The notes under the pieces were generated by a model. That model saw only the letters and a program-made list of their open reading frames with translations, searched no databases and was not told where the DNA came from. A stretch of DNA of 49,333 bases, taken from a virus. Below, in pieces: positions 40,303-48,310 of the stretch (position 1 is the first letter of the stretch; every line of letters begins with the position of its first letter). The stretch lies in IMG/VR virus record IMGVR_UViG_3300046530_000200, positions 1 through 49,333 of that record; one strand, given 5' to 3'. Made by a program: the position numbers and the translations under genes.

Positions 40303-40469
40303 GACCCAGGCTGTGTAAAAACGCAGGCCCCGTTTTGAAGTCTGCGTCGCTACGTAAAATCTGACCGTGATTGGCAGATCAGTGGTCCTGAAATTTGCGT
40401 AGGAACGCGGTTTTCGTTCCGATTCGAACCTTCAAACCTGCTCTAAAACGTTTTTACACAGCCTGGACC
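40303..40469. mobile_element. MITE-like element with 17-bp terminal inverted repeats
   Basis: CAGGCTGTGTAAAAACG at 40307-40323 and its exact complement at 40449-40465 enclose a 159-bp element. The 4-base target duplication GACC flanks it (40303-40306 and 40466-40469). There is no transposase gene, so it is non-autonomous and was probably moved by an IS with similar ends. Confidence 0.8.
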
Positions 40470-40900
40470 CTTAGCTGCCCTCCGCAGACGGCAGATACAA
40501 GCCAATAGCTGGCGTTGAACCGCTAGGTTGATTCGAAGAAACCCTGATCGAATAGCTCTAAGCGAATTTTGCAGAGCCTGCTCGAACAGCTAAAAAATAT
40601 CGTTCCATTGTGCAAAACTCACTTATCACGATGTTCGTCACAAACTTGGGAAGCTCGTTCAGATTACGAATCAGAAACATTCCAAGGTGCCGGTTCAGAA
40701 GCGCCGGCGTGAGACCAATTTGGCGTGGCAATGCGGTTCATCAGCAGTCTTTCCTAGGACGGGAGACTGATGTGCAAAATGGTCTAAGCACATTCATTCC
40801 TCCTTCTCCTCTTCGCAATGGCTCCTGATGCCGCCAACGCTGCTGGCTGGCATAACACTCCATTCAGTGTCAGTCGAACCAGATCGCCATTGCGAGCGCC

Positions 40901-40955
40901 GACATACCCAATTTGAGATGCTCAACTATTATTGAGTCTGGGTATGTCATTTTTC
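40901..40955 (+). promoter_or_regulatory. Terminator-like leader hairpin before the orphan operon
   Basis: GACATACCCA and its exact complement (40939-40948) form a 10-bp outer stem followed by ATTTTT. Inside are TTGAG (40913-40917), CTCAA (40921-40925) and TTGAG (40932-40936), so CTCAA could pair with either copy. It lies 47 bases upstream of the gene at 41002 and could be an upstream terminator or an attenuator. Confidence 0.45.
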
Positions 40956-41001
40956 CATTGTTCTTTTCGGTTAATGGTTCTTCTATACGCTGGAGGTTCA
41001 A

Positions 41002-42657
41002 ATGAAGCACAGTACTGGAAATAAAAAAAACGAGCATATTCCCGAAAAAAAACGAAGCGTTTATAACTTGTTTGATACAGGCGCGAAAGACTGGGGGGAA
41101 GTAAAAGCCCAGGTAAAAACAGAGCTTGAAAAAATCGGAGAGGGCCGAGTTGCAGATTGGTTGGCAACCTTTGACCAATCATTTGGCGACTTTTCTAAAA
41201 GCGTAGTGCTGGATTCATCACGTAAAGTCTTGCAAGGATTTCGTAGTGGTAATTCGCGCCCTCCTTATGAACCGCACCTATTTGAATCGTTGTTGAAGGG
41301 GTGTGGCTCTCTATTGGACAGATGTCTTGCAAATAAAAGAGATCTTGCTGAGATGGAAGTGGCGGGTATTAAAGTAGCGCTGGACTACCTAAGCTATCGA
41401 AAGCTTCGTCCGATCTCTGACGAATTGGAAAGTTGCGTGTTACAAGATGAACGTGCGCACAAAATGCGGGAATCGATGGAGGAGGCGGCACGTGTATTTG
41501 CTGGCGGCGCAGCAGCATCTGATCATGTTGCGTTGGGATTACGCGAACAGGCGTTGGGAAGTGCGGAAGATTACCAGAAATTAAATGTTCTTGAAGCCCG
41601 TCGAAGAGTTTTATTGAAATACAAAAGTGATATTTCTGACGACGCCCAAACTGCCATGTTTACACGCTACCTGGCTCCAGGTGGAGTGCAGAACTTTGCC
41701 GAGCGTCATATCAGAATACGTAAGTTGTTTAAAGAGGATCTCGATGAAGCATTTCGAAAAATATACTCAGTGTGCGTTGGAATCAGGCAGTGCTTTAAAG
41801 TTGTGAAACTCGATGGATACCCCCTTGATGTGCCGCTATTCGAAAGCCATGCGGATATCGGCGGTTGGTGTCAACAGCAGGCAAGTTGGATTGATTTAGT
41901 AGCTCCTGATATATTGGATGCACTCGTATTGTGGACGAGAAGAGCAATGCGTGAGCTGGAGCGGATCATTCAGTATGAAACTGAAGATACGATCGTCTTG
42001 CCACTTAATCAGTACTGGTTGCTTGGTTTGGATGCTGCTACCCCCAATCAACCACTAACGACCGACTTCATTCGTCACTCAATGAATAAAGATGGGATTT
42101 TGGAGTTCTATCTTAATTCTGGTCTTATGCCTTTTTATGATAGCTACAGAACAGTTCGGGTGCTTGGGGTAGGTATTTCGGTATCCGGATACGAACACAT
42201 ACTAACCCCATTTGCCTATCACCAAGACTTGGCAGGGGAGTGGCCGATCGAGCCAAAAACAGAGGTAGACTTTAATGCTAGAAAGGTTAATGTCGAAAAA
42301 GCGGCAAAACTCAGCGCAATGGAAATCAACAAGAAGTTCAATGCCATGATTTGGTTCCCAAATCTGATGATCGGAGAACTGTTTACATACGAAAGGCTGC
42401 CAATGGCGTGTAGTAGTGTTGGTTATGAGCAAGGTGATAATGAAGTAAATATAAAATGTGATCCTATGTGTCGCAACGTCAATCCGTTTGAGGGTATGTG
42501 GAAAATTCAAATCGATAGCAGAGCGCTTCTATATTTTGGGTGGGATCACGGTGACGCTCACAGCCCTCCTTCCGAATTGTCGCTGACGAGAAATAGCATC
42601 AATGGATTATTTCTGCATCTACGACTCAGAATGCTTCCAAAGGGGATATCCCTTTGA
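41002..42657 (+). CDS. Unrecognised 551-residue protein, first gene of an orphan operon
   Basis: Not recognised. The protein is soluble, with a basic N-terminus (MKHSTGNKKNEHIPEKKRS), a long helical region (about 30-320) rich in charged residues, and a C-terminal part (about 340-551) that is more beta-like, with FYDSYRTVRVLGVGISVSGYE near 375 and PFEGMWKIQIDSRALLYFGW near 497. I see no catalytic motif. GGAGG precedes the ATG. Its stop overlaps the TTG start of the next gene. The gene is AT-rich compared with the phage backbone. The large size, tight pairing with a hydrophobic partner and position in a defence-like island suggest toxin, exclusion or defence roles; nothing proves this. Confidence 0.6.
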   Translation: MKHSTGNKKNEHIPEKKRSVYNLFDTGAKDWGEVKAQVKTELEKIGEGRVADWLATFDQSFGDFSKSVVLDSSRKVLQGFRSGNSRPPYEPHLFESLLKGCGSLLDRCLANKRDLAEMEVAGIKVALDYLSYRKLRPISDELESCVLQDERAHKMRESMEEAARVFAGGAAASDHVALGLREQALGSAEDYQKLNVLEARRRVLLKYKSDISDDAQTAMFTRYLAPGGVQNFAERHIRIRKLFKEDLDEAFRKIYSVCVGIRQCFKVVKLDGYPLDVPLFESHADIGGWCQQQASWIDLVAPDILDALVLWTRRAMRELERIIQYETEDTIVLPLNQYWLLGLDAATPNQPLTTDFIRHSMNKDGILEFYLNSGLMPFYDSYRTVRVLGVGISVSGYEHILTPFAYHQDLAGEWPIEPKTEVDFNARKVNVEKAAKLSAMEINKKFNAMIWFPNLMIGELFTYERLPMACSSVGYEQGDNEVNIKCDPMCRNVNPFEGMWKIQIDSRALLYFGWDHGDAHSPPSELSLTRNSINGLFLHLRLRMLPKGISL

Positions 42658-43415
42658 GTGCCCGGACTGCTAAGCCTGGCCAGAAAGGAAACAGGCTTTC
42701 TTCTGAAGAGGCCGCGCAATGCGGAATATCGACAGTTTCAGACCCGTTGTCTGCCAGAGGTTATTTTGAAAGTGGAGGAATTGCCCTGGCGGGTTCATAC
42801 ATGTCATATGTTGCCACCGCACCTATTTTGGCTGCCGAAGCAACCGCTATGGGGGCCGCGGGCGCTGCTATAGGCGCAACTGCACTCATGATTGGCGGTG
42901 CTGCAGCTTTGTCAATGATAGTAATGGGAGGGGTTGTTCTGACTACAGGCAAGAGCCCGCTGACTAATGATCAAAAAGCACAGTTTGAAGCGATAACAAA
43001 TCTCTACGGACAATTAGCTTTTACGATTTCTGCTTTTATTACGTCGAAGTATGACAATGCAATTTTTGCTGCTAAAACAACTAAAGCTGTCACGGATATT
43101 TTCAAGTTTTCAAGTTCGGGGGGCGCACTAATTGACAAAGGTATGGCTACTAATGCGCTGGACTTCTTATTGAACTTAAAAGACGCTCAAGAAGGAGTAG
43201 GTTATCTCGGTACAGACTTCAGAAAGGATTTTGATAAGCTTTTAGCTGAATCTGATTTTATGTCACTTTTTGAGAGTTCCAGACCGACATCGACAGAAGG
43301 TTCATTTCCTGATAGGTCAGATCTTGGAGGCCGAATAAGGGATGCAGGTGTGGGGGACGCTGAAGGAGACGATGGAGGAGAAAGTAGCGGGGAAACCGAT
43401 GATGGATGGTTTTGA
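42654..43415 (+). CDS. Unrecognised 253-residue protein with hydrophobic segments (TTG start)
   Basis: Not recognised. After a basic, polar start, residues about 50-100 are a long Ala/Gly-rich hydrophobic stretch (MSYVATAPILAAEATAMGAA and LMIGGAAALSMIVMGGVVLTT) that could form two membrane helices or a hairpin, as in pore-forming proteins. The C-terminus (about 215-253) is acidic and Gly-rich (GDAEGDDGGESSGETDD). AGGGG lies 9 bases before the TTG at 42654, which overlaps the TGA of the 551-residue gene (TTGA), so translation is coupled. A membrane-acting effector with a cytoplasmic partner is one reading. Confidence 0.6.
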   Translation: MSARTAKPGQKGNRLSSEEAAQCGISTVSDPLSARGYFESGGIALAGSYMSYVATAPILAAEATAMGAAGAAIGATALMIGGAAALSMIVMGGVVLTTGKSPLTNDQKAQFEAITNLYGQLAFTISAFITSKYDNAIFAAKTTKAVTDIFKFSSSGGALIDKGMATNALDFLLNLKDAQEGVGYLGTDFRKDFDKLLAESDFMSLFESSRPTSTEGSFPDRSDLGGRIRDAGVGDAEGDDGGESSGETDDGWF

Positions 43416-43438
43416 AAGAAAACTTTTTCAACAGAATC

Positions 43439-43770
43439 GGCCGATAGCTGCCTGTGAGGTGAACCAGACTCGTTCCCCGAATCTACCTCGACATGACTGG
43501 CGACGGGCCTTGGGTATCGATTAATCGATGTCCAGTTTTTTCAATCGAGCCAGGCCTTGTTTGATATGGCCAGCGTTTTCAGCCATGGTCCACAGTGCGC
43601 CACGGACATTTTCACCCACTTCCCGTGCCCCTTGCTCCTCAACCAGCAGTGTCAATTCCATAATGGCCGCCTCCAGGGCTTGCTGGTTTTCGTACAGCCT
43701 CTCCAGTACATCTGGCAATGAATAATCGCTTGGCATTGTGTCGATTCCTTTCGAGAAAGCCCAGCATAGC
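43439..43770. repeat. Direct repeat copy A (partner 46681-47012)
   Basis: About 330 bases here match 46681-47012 at clearly more than 80 percent by eye, starting at GGCCGATAGCT and covering the 71-residue gene and its leader. Together the two copies flank the segment that carries two HEPN-type genes. Confidence 0.85.
43521..43736 (-). CDS. Small conserved helical protein, copy A
   Basis: This 71-residue protein (MPSDYSLPDVLERLYENQQA...) is fully helical with heptad-like leucines, ALEAAIMELTLLVEEQG and HIKQGLARLKKLDID. A paralogue lies at 46768-46983 with about ten differences. The stop codon sits in the centre of a perfect palindrome (ATCGATTAATCGAT). The gene lies inside a direct repeat of about 330 bases. 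Function is unknown; the fact that two copies are maintained with mostly conservative changes suggests that it is translated. Confidence 0.72.
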   Translation of the reverse strand: MPSDYSLPDVLERLYENQQALEAAIMELTLLVEEQGAREVGENVRGALWTMAENAGHIKQGLARLKKLDID

Positions 43771-44020
43771 AATGACAGTGACCTCAGTTTTGGAGTCTGG
43801 AAGAAGTTGTCGAGGCGAGAGAGTGATGTGACTGAGTCCAGCAGATTTGGGAATGGGGCAATGGTAAAGGCAAAAATGGGGCAAACTGTACGCCAAACCA
43901 TGCCATTCAATGCCCGCTATGCATTTGTGCAAGCAAGCAAGAATGCGCGTTAGGGCCAACAAACACGGGCCTCTCCCGCCAAAACCGCCACATACCCAAG
44001 CGCAATTGGCGTATGACAGA

Positions 44021-44674
44021 CTAAGTCTTTCTTCGGTCACCAATTTCCTTGGCTGTAGGTATCGTAACGTGGGGGGTAGGCCTTGATATAATTTGTTCGT
44101 AAGTTTCCGCCTCCAAAATCTCTGTTAGTTTTTTGCAGGAGGTATCAAATTCCGATGTTACCCATTCGAGTGCTCGGTCGATTAGAGCTTTCAAGCTGGA
44201 CCAGTGAGAAGCATCTAGTGTTGAACTCGTTGCAGAGAGGCAAACTATTTTTTCTATATTGTAATATTTGCTTCCATCGTTAATGGCTGCACAAGACAAA
44301 CACTGGTTGTAAGAGTTTTCATCGTGGGCAATATGTTTATTTCTAAGTAGTTTGAAGTATTTAAATGACTGGTCTGCTTCCTTTGGTAGGCCCTTATATA
44401 TCTGATCGGACATGAGGAGGAAGCGGACGCCATCACCAAAACATTTAAAGAAATGGATAATTGCTGATCTCCATAAAGCTTCCCGTATGAATTGGTCCTC
44501 AGTACGATTAATTGCATCAAGACAAGAGCTGGAGAATTCAATATCTTTTTTGTGCAAGTAAATATCGGCTATGCGCTTGGCCAGTGGATGATCAATTTCA
44601 ACGAGTTTTACTGCATCGGCAACTCCGAAAATGCTCAATCCATTTTCAGTCATGACTAAATCTAGATTTTCCAA
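44021..44674 (-). CDS. HEPN-motif protein, 217 residues
   Basis: The protein (MENLDLVMTENGLSIFGVAD...) is alpha-helical and has R111-NKHIA-H117 in LLRNKHIAHDENSY, the Rx4-6H signature of HEPN RNases and of AbiU2/AbiV-like proteins. HEPN proteins are frequent toxins and abortive-infection effectors that cut RNA. The gene lies with a second HEPN-motif gene (45245-46477, same strand) between two direct repeats. The family cannot be fixed without a profile search. Confidence 0.6.
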   Translation of the reverse strand: MENLDLVMTENGLSIFGVADAVKLVEIDHPLAKRIADIYLHKKDIEFSSSCLDAINRTEDQFIREALWRSAIIHFFKCFGDGVRFLLMSDQIYKGLPKEADQSFKYFKLLRNKHIAHDENSYNQCLSCAAINDGSKYYNIEKIVCLSATSSTLDASHWSSLKALIDRALEWVTSEFDTSCKKLTEILEAETYEQIISRPTPHVTIPTAKEIGDRRKT

Positions 44675-45244
44675 TCGTACTCTCCGTTCTTAAGTTCTGT
44701 ACGATGACTCGGTTGAGCGCATCAGGTATGAAAGGTGGTGCACATTCAACTGCGCTATCCTGGGGGATTTGACTCTGCTGGCTTGAGTGGCCAGTTCTGA
44801 TAAATTGCAGTCACCGTCTTCACCTTGAGCATGGCAGCTAGCTTTTCAGCGAGTGTTTTTACCAGCAGAGCAAGCAGGTTCAGTTTTGTTAGGTCACCCG
44901 CATAGCTACTTTTATAGATCGAGATTGCTACATACAAGTTAATACAAGCCTCTTTCGATTTTTGATTCTGCTAGCGTAGCCGATAGTGGGCGTGGAAATT
45001 TATTTAGGGCAAATTTAGGGCAAACCCAGGGCCGGCATAGACCGCATTGCGATAGGTGAAAAGGGAGAAATAATCGAATTTGCTGGCCTTAAGCGGTCTC
45101 CAGGGATGTTGGTGGGGGTTCGAATTTGTTACTCGAAGACCATGCCCATCGACCGGTTGAATCCACAACCCAAAGCGGTCTTTCGCGTTTTCCTGCCTGA
45201 GAAAGTTATGTAACCTAGCGATAGCGCAGTAAGGGGGCGTGGTG
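44675..45244. other. About 570 bases with no convincing gene
   Basis: Minus-strand frames at 44755-44937 and 45004-45273 lack clear ribosome binding sites and show no family pattern. The stretch contains the repeated words AGGGCAAATTTAGGGCAAAC near 45006 that look like remnant junction sequence. I can say no more. Confidence 0.4.
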
Positions 45245-46477
45245 CTACTTCCTGCCGCCCAACAACAACTCATCCCAAAAACTGGACGTCAACTCTCCGC
45301 CTCGAAAAATTACTTCCTTAATTGCACGCGCACATAATGGCAAACCTTCCTTGAGGGCAGTTTCCGCTCGCGCAGCATCCTTTGCTTTTTTTGATAGTTT
45401 CCCCGAGTGTGCAGCAGAAGATCGGCAGCTATATAAATCGCGCAGCAGAGAGTAAATATACTTGCGCTCAGTAAAATCCCGCCCTAATAGCCAAGCACCG
45501 CGGAGCCGAAGCGTTAACGAAATCTGGGCCGTATCATCAAGCTCTGCAAGTAACAATGACTCCATCGCTACGCCAAGGTCAATTGCTCGATCCACCAAGC
45601 TGTCGTGACGGACAGCTTCATTGAGGCGATGAATCGGTACCTCAAGTTTTTCTCGCTGTGCCTTAGGCAATGCGAAGTAGGTGGTGAGCGTTCGTTTAAA
45701 ATCTTCCAACTCATCTAAAGTGGCGTCATACACTTGACCAATACCAGCTTCTTGGTATTTAGATTCCCAATTGCGAGCAGTGACTCCATAAAGAAAGGCG
45801 CCTTCTTGTAGTTCCGAATAGCTGCGGCGATTAATGACGATAGACGGTGAGATTATCGTCAGTAATTCCGAGATGTGCTTTAGATAATTAACCTCATCAG
45901 TATCAAAAGTTTGCCATGCTGCATCACCAGGGTGAAAAAATTTTGGCCGCACGTTTGTAAGACGGAACAACACCGAATCAGGGCTTCCTACCGAAGGCGT
46001 GTAATCCACCGGCAGCGTCGGCGACATGAAATCAAAAGCCGCCTGCCTTTCCGCATACTCTTTCAAAAAAAGCTTTAAAGTTGTTGATGGAACTGAATCT
46101 GGGCTTGCAATGAAAACATCATCTAGCAGCTTAAATGTACAAGGAACTTTTAAGCCGCGCAACAAAACAACTTCGATACAAGGGTTGTAGTCTTGCTCGA
46201 TATATTCAAATAAGGCATCAACTGATCTCTCGACTCCTTCATCTAATGCCCTGCGAACCAGTGCCTCCCCGACACTAGATAAACTCAGCGTGGATCGCAT
46301 ATTCCCAAGATTCAAAATTTTTCCGTCACCTTCCTTTAGATTAGGGAGGTCCGACAACATTGCTTTATACGTGTCCGGTACAATAAATCGCTCACTTTCA
46401 CCCGGGAAGCTAAATCTAAGATCCTCATTCAGCCCCGCTCTGACCACTTCTACAATTAGATCACGTAACGTAGACAT
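45245..46477 (-). CDS. ApeA-like HEPN domain protein, 410 residues
   Basis: The C-terminal third has SLLRDLYSCRSSAAHSGKL, with R352-x4-H357 as the HEPN catalytic motif in the context typical of ApeA-like HEPN domains (R-S-x-x-x-H-x-G). The large N-terminal part (about 1-280) has no motif I know, but includes SYSELQEGAFLYGVTARNWE near 222. ApeA-type proteins act in abortive infection, cutting RNA when phage is sensed. The gene is AT-rich, transcribed leftward from 46477, and flanked by the direct repeats. A defence role is likely but inferred. Confidence 0.72.
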   Translation of the reverse strand: MSTLRDLIVEVVRAGLNEDLRFSFPGESERFIVPDTYKAMLSDLPNLKEGDGKILNLGNMRSTLSLSSVGEALVRRALDEGVERSVDALFEYIEQDYNPCIEVVLLRGLKVPCTFKLLDDVFIASPDSVPSTTLKLFLKEYAERQAAFDFMSPTLPVDYTPSVGSPDSVLFRLTNVRPKFFHPGDAAWQTFDTDEVNYLKHISELLTIISPSIVINRRSYSELQEGAFLYGVTARNWESKYQEAGIGQVYDATLDELEDFKRTLTTYFALPKAQREKLEVPIHRLNEAVRHDSLVDRAIDLGVAMESLLLAELDDTAQISLTLRLRGAWLLGRDFTERKYIYSLLRDLYSCRSSAAHSGKLSKKAKDAARAETALKEGLPLCARAIKEVIFRGGELTSSFWDELLLGGRK

Positions 46478-46680
46478 TCACTCTCCTTGTTCAAGGCAAC
46501 ACCATCAGACTTTGGGTAAAGACAGCCCTCTGCATATTAAATCCCGCTTATAACGAATCGTTGGTCTTCATCCGGGATGATTGAAACACATCAAGTAACG
46601 GCGGCAAAAGGGTGATGGCCGCCAATCATCAGCGTTTCATTTTTGACCAGACGCAGATCTAGCCCGAAACGTTTGCTGTT

Positions 46681-47012
46681 GGCCGATAGCTCCCCGTGAG
46701 GTGAACCGGACTCGTTCCCCGAATCTACCTCGATATCACTGTTGACTGGCCTTTTGTGTGCGATCGGTTAACCGATGTCCAATTTCTTCAATCGCGCCAG
46801 GCCTTGTTTGATATGGCCGGCGTTTTCACCCATGGTCCACAGTGCGCCACGGACATTTCCGCCCACTTCCTGCGCCCCTTGCTCCTCAACGAGGAGGGTC
46901 AGCTCCATAATGGCTGCCTGCAGAGCCTGCTGGTTTTCGTACAGCCTTTCCAGTACATCCGATAACGAATAATCACTCGGCATGACCTCGACTCCTTTCA
47001 AGAAAAAACACA
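46681..47012. repeat. Direct repeat copy B (partner 43439-43770)
   Basis: This copy carries the second 71-residue gene and lies about 120 bases from the right attachment site. It differs from copy A by scattered substitutions and a few small gaps, so the duplication is not recent. Its palindrome at the gene's stop codon is ATCGGTTAACCGAT, changed relative to copy A at two symmetric positions. Confidence 0.85.
46768..46983 (-). CDS. Small conserved helical protein, copy B
   Basis: This 71-residue paralogue (MPSDYSLSDVLERLYENQQA...) matches copy A at about 63 positions and ends KLDIG rather than KLDID. Both copies keep length, start and the Leu/Ile pattern. It lies near the right attachment site, so one copy probably belonged to the original prophage end and the other arrived with, or was duplicated around, the HEPN segment. 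Confidence 0.72.
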   Translation of the reverse strand: MPSDYSLSDVLERLYENQQALQAAIMELTLLVEEQGAQEVGGNVRGALWTMGENAGHIKQGLARLKKLDIG

Positions 47013-47125
47013 AGCATAGTACCGGCAGTGCTCCTGTCAGGCAGTTATTACGGCTTGCTTAGAAATTGCTACAAAGCGAAGAGGTTGCGGCGGTCTAGCC
47101 AGTCTGGCTGGGGCGTTGGGGAGGG

Positions 47126-47200
47126 CTAGACCCAATCCATCATCGGGGCGACGGAGAAGCGGCGGGAGAGCGGAGCGGGTGTGGCGGTGATTGGGGGCAT
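47126..47200 (-). pseudogene. dusA: Displaced native 5' end of dusA (24 codons)
   Basis: Reading leftward from the ATG at 47200-47198, the frame gives [20 protein letters not shown] and then MDWV before a TAG at 47128-47126. [12 protein letters not shown] is the conserved DusA N-terminus, so this is the original start of the host gene, cut off when the prophage inserted. It still has its own start codon and would make only a 24-residue peptide. It defines the right end of the element. Confidence 0.93.
47136..47167. other. attR, prophage right attachment site
   Basis: It matches attL (377-408) at 26 of 32 bases with the identical run TCCATCATCGG at 47136-47146. The element between the two identical runs is about 46.76 kb. 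Confidence 0.85.
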
Positions 47201-47666
47201 TGGCGTTTCTGGAATGGGTGAGGCTGGGAGGTGGGGAGTTTATCAGGATTGGGCTTGGGGGGCTCAGGCGAGTCTTGCTGCGGTAGTTGAGAACGAGTGA
47301 GCACAGGAACGGGAGGGATTCCGCGAGATAGCGTGAGTAAATAAATCAGTCCACCTTTTTTGGTGCTCGATCTGCTGGAGCAGATGAATATACAACTAAC
47401 AGGGCACAAGCATGGGCCAGCGCCACCACCGGACAATGCGGGGGAATTCGCCGCGAATGCGGGTATGGCTGTGGTACTAGCAGCAAAACTCAGACCAATT
47501 ACTGGTTGAGGTGATACGCCTCTATCGATTCAAAACTGGTAATTGCAGTCACGCTCATGATAGCCAAATGCAATCGCTCTTTGGCGGGCAGCTCGCTGTT
47601 TGTTGAACTAGCTTCAATCGTACAGCCACACAAATAGTGTGCAATACTCCAGTGGACGGAAATCCT
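47201..47666. other. Host spacer: upstream region of native dusA and of the darT-like gene
   Basis: No convincing gene is seen. The left end should contain the original dusA promoter (leftward), and the right end the promoter of the ADP-ribosyltransferase pair (rightward). An open minus-strand frame ends near 47,505 without a clear start. I can identify no further feature. Confidence 0.4.
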
Positions 47667-48296
47667 ATGCCTAGGCGAGCTATTCAGGTTTATTCAACAC
47701 ATCTGGGAATTCCTAAGCTTGTTCACTTCACTAAGGCTGAAAATCTTCCGATGATCCTGAGGTATGGTCTATATCCTCTATCTCGCCTTCACGAGATTGG
47801 TGCTCGCCCGGTTGTCAATGATCAGCTCCGACTTGACGGGCACCCCGACAGTTCATCAACCTCTATTGCTTTTCCAAACTGCCAGATGTTTTATAGGTAT
47901 CGCCAAGAAAATTTAGCAACCGAATGGGTAGTCATGAGTTTCGCCCCTGAAGTTCTTTGGGATAAGAATGTCGGTTTCTGTAAGCACAATGCTGCTGACG
48001 GTCGCATTAGTGCAATCCCACAAGCTACATTGCAGGAGCCTCAATCTTTTTATGATATGTACAGCGAGATACCGGGCTTGCAAACTCGCGCACAACAAAG
48101 ACTTAGAGCTTACGATCCGACAGATGTGCAGGCAGAAGTATTGGTTTTCGATATCATCGAGCCTCGATATATCATCGCTGTAGATTTTAATAATTTGAAC
48201 ACTAGGAATACATACATTGGACAGTTAGGGGGCATCCCTGGAAGACTGTTCGGCACTAATGCAGGCTGCTTCGGTACACGTGGCTTTAATCGATAG
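47667..48296 (+). CDS. darT: DarT-family ADP-ribosyltransferase toxin (DUF4433)
   Basis: This 209-residue protein has the DarT plan: H20 in KLVHFTKAENLPMIL for NAD binding, NDQLRLDG at 51-58 with R55, SIAFPNCQMFYRYR at 66-79, and the likely catalytic E157 in DVQAEVLVFD. DarT enzymes ADP-ribosylate bases in single-stranded DNA (thymidine for the best known), and related enzymes modify guanosine. Unchecked, they block replication, and DarTG pairs defend against phage. I prefer the ATG at 47667 to the GTG at 47637. It is followed after 14 bases by a NADAR-type gene instead of a macrodomain DarG, which hints at guanosine as target. Confidence 0.88.
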   Translation: MPRRAIQVYSTHLGIPKLVHFTKAENLPMILRYGLYPLSRLHEIGARPVVNDQLRLDGHPDSSSTSIAFPNCQMFYRYRQENLATEWVVMSFAPEVLWDKNVGFCKHNAADGRISAIPQATLQEPQSFYDMYSEIPGLQTRAQQRLRAYDPTDVQAEVLVFDIIEPRYIIAVDFNNLNTRNTYIGQLGGIPGRLFGTNAGCFGTRGFNR

Positions 48297-48310
48297 GAAA
48301 AGGCATTTTT

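Larger units (their letters stand above)
40158..41001. other. Gene-poor spacer with a MITE-like insertion and a hairpin leader
   Basis: I see no convincing gene in about 840 bases. The stretch holds the inserted element at 40303-40469 and a hairpin leader at 40901-40955. A short frame at 40610-40828 has no ribosome binding site and atypical composition. The flanks of the insertion look like the degraded intergenic sequence often seen in Pseudomonas. Confidence 0.5.

Noticed and set aside
40610-40828. 72-codon frame in the spacer near 40.7 kb
   Set aside because: No ribosome binding site and atypical residue use; the region looks like degraded intergenic sequence.
44755-44937. 60-codon minus-strand frame upstream of the first HEPN gene
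   Set aside because: Partly helical and plausible as a small protein, but there is no ribosome binding site or recognised family, so I leave it as a gap.
45100-45140. tRNA-like words (GGGGGTTCGAATTT) that could suggest a tRNA 3' end
   Set aside because: No acceptor stem, anticodon arm or CCA-proximal pairing could be built around them.
45004-45273. 89-codon minus-strand frame overlapping the second HEPN gene end
   Set aside because: No start context; it overlaps a strong gene and looks like remnant sequence.
43439-47012. Direct repeats considered as insertion sequence ends or a CRISPR-like array
   Set aside because: They contain a coding gene, have no transposase between them, and occur only twice.
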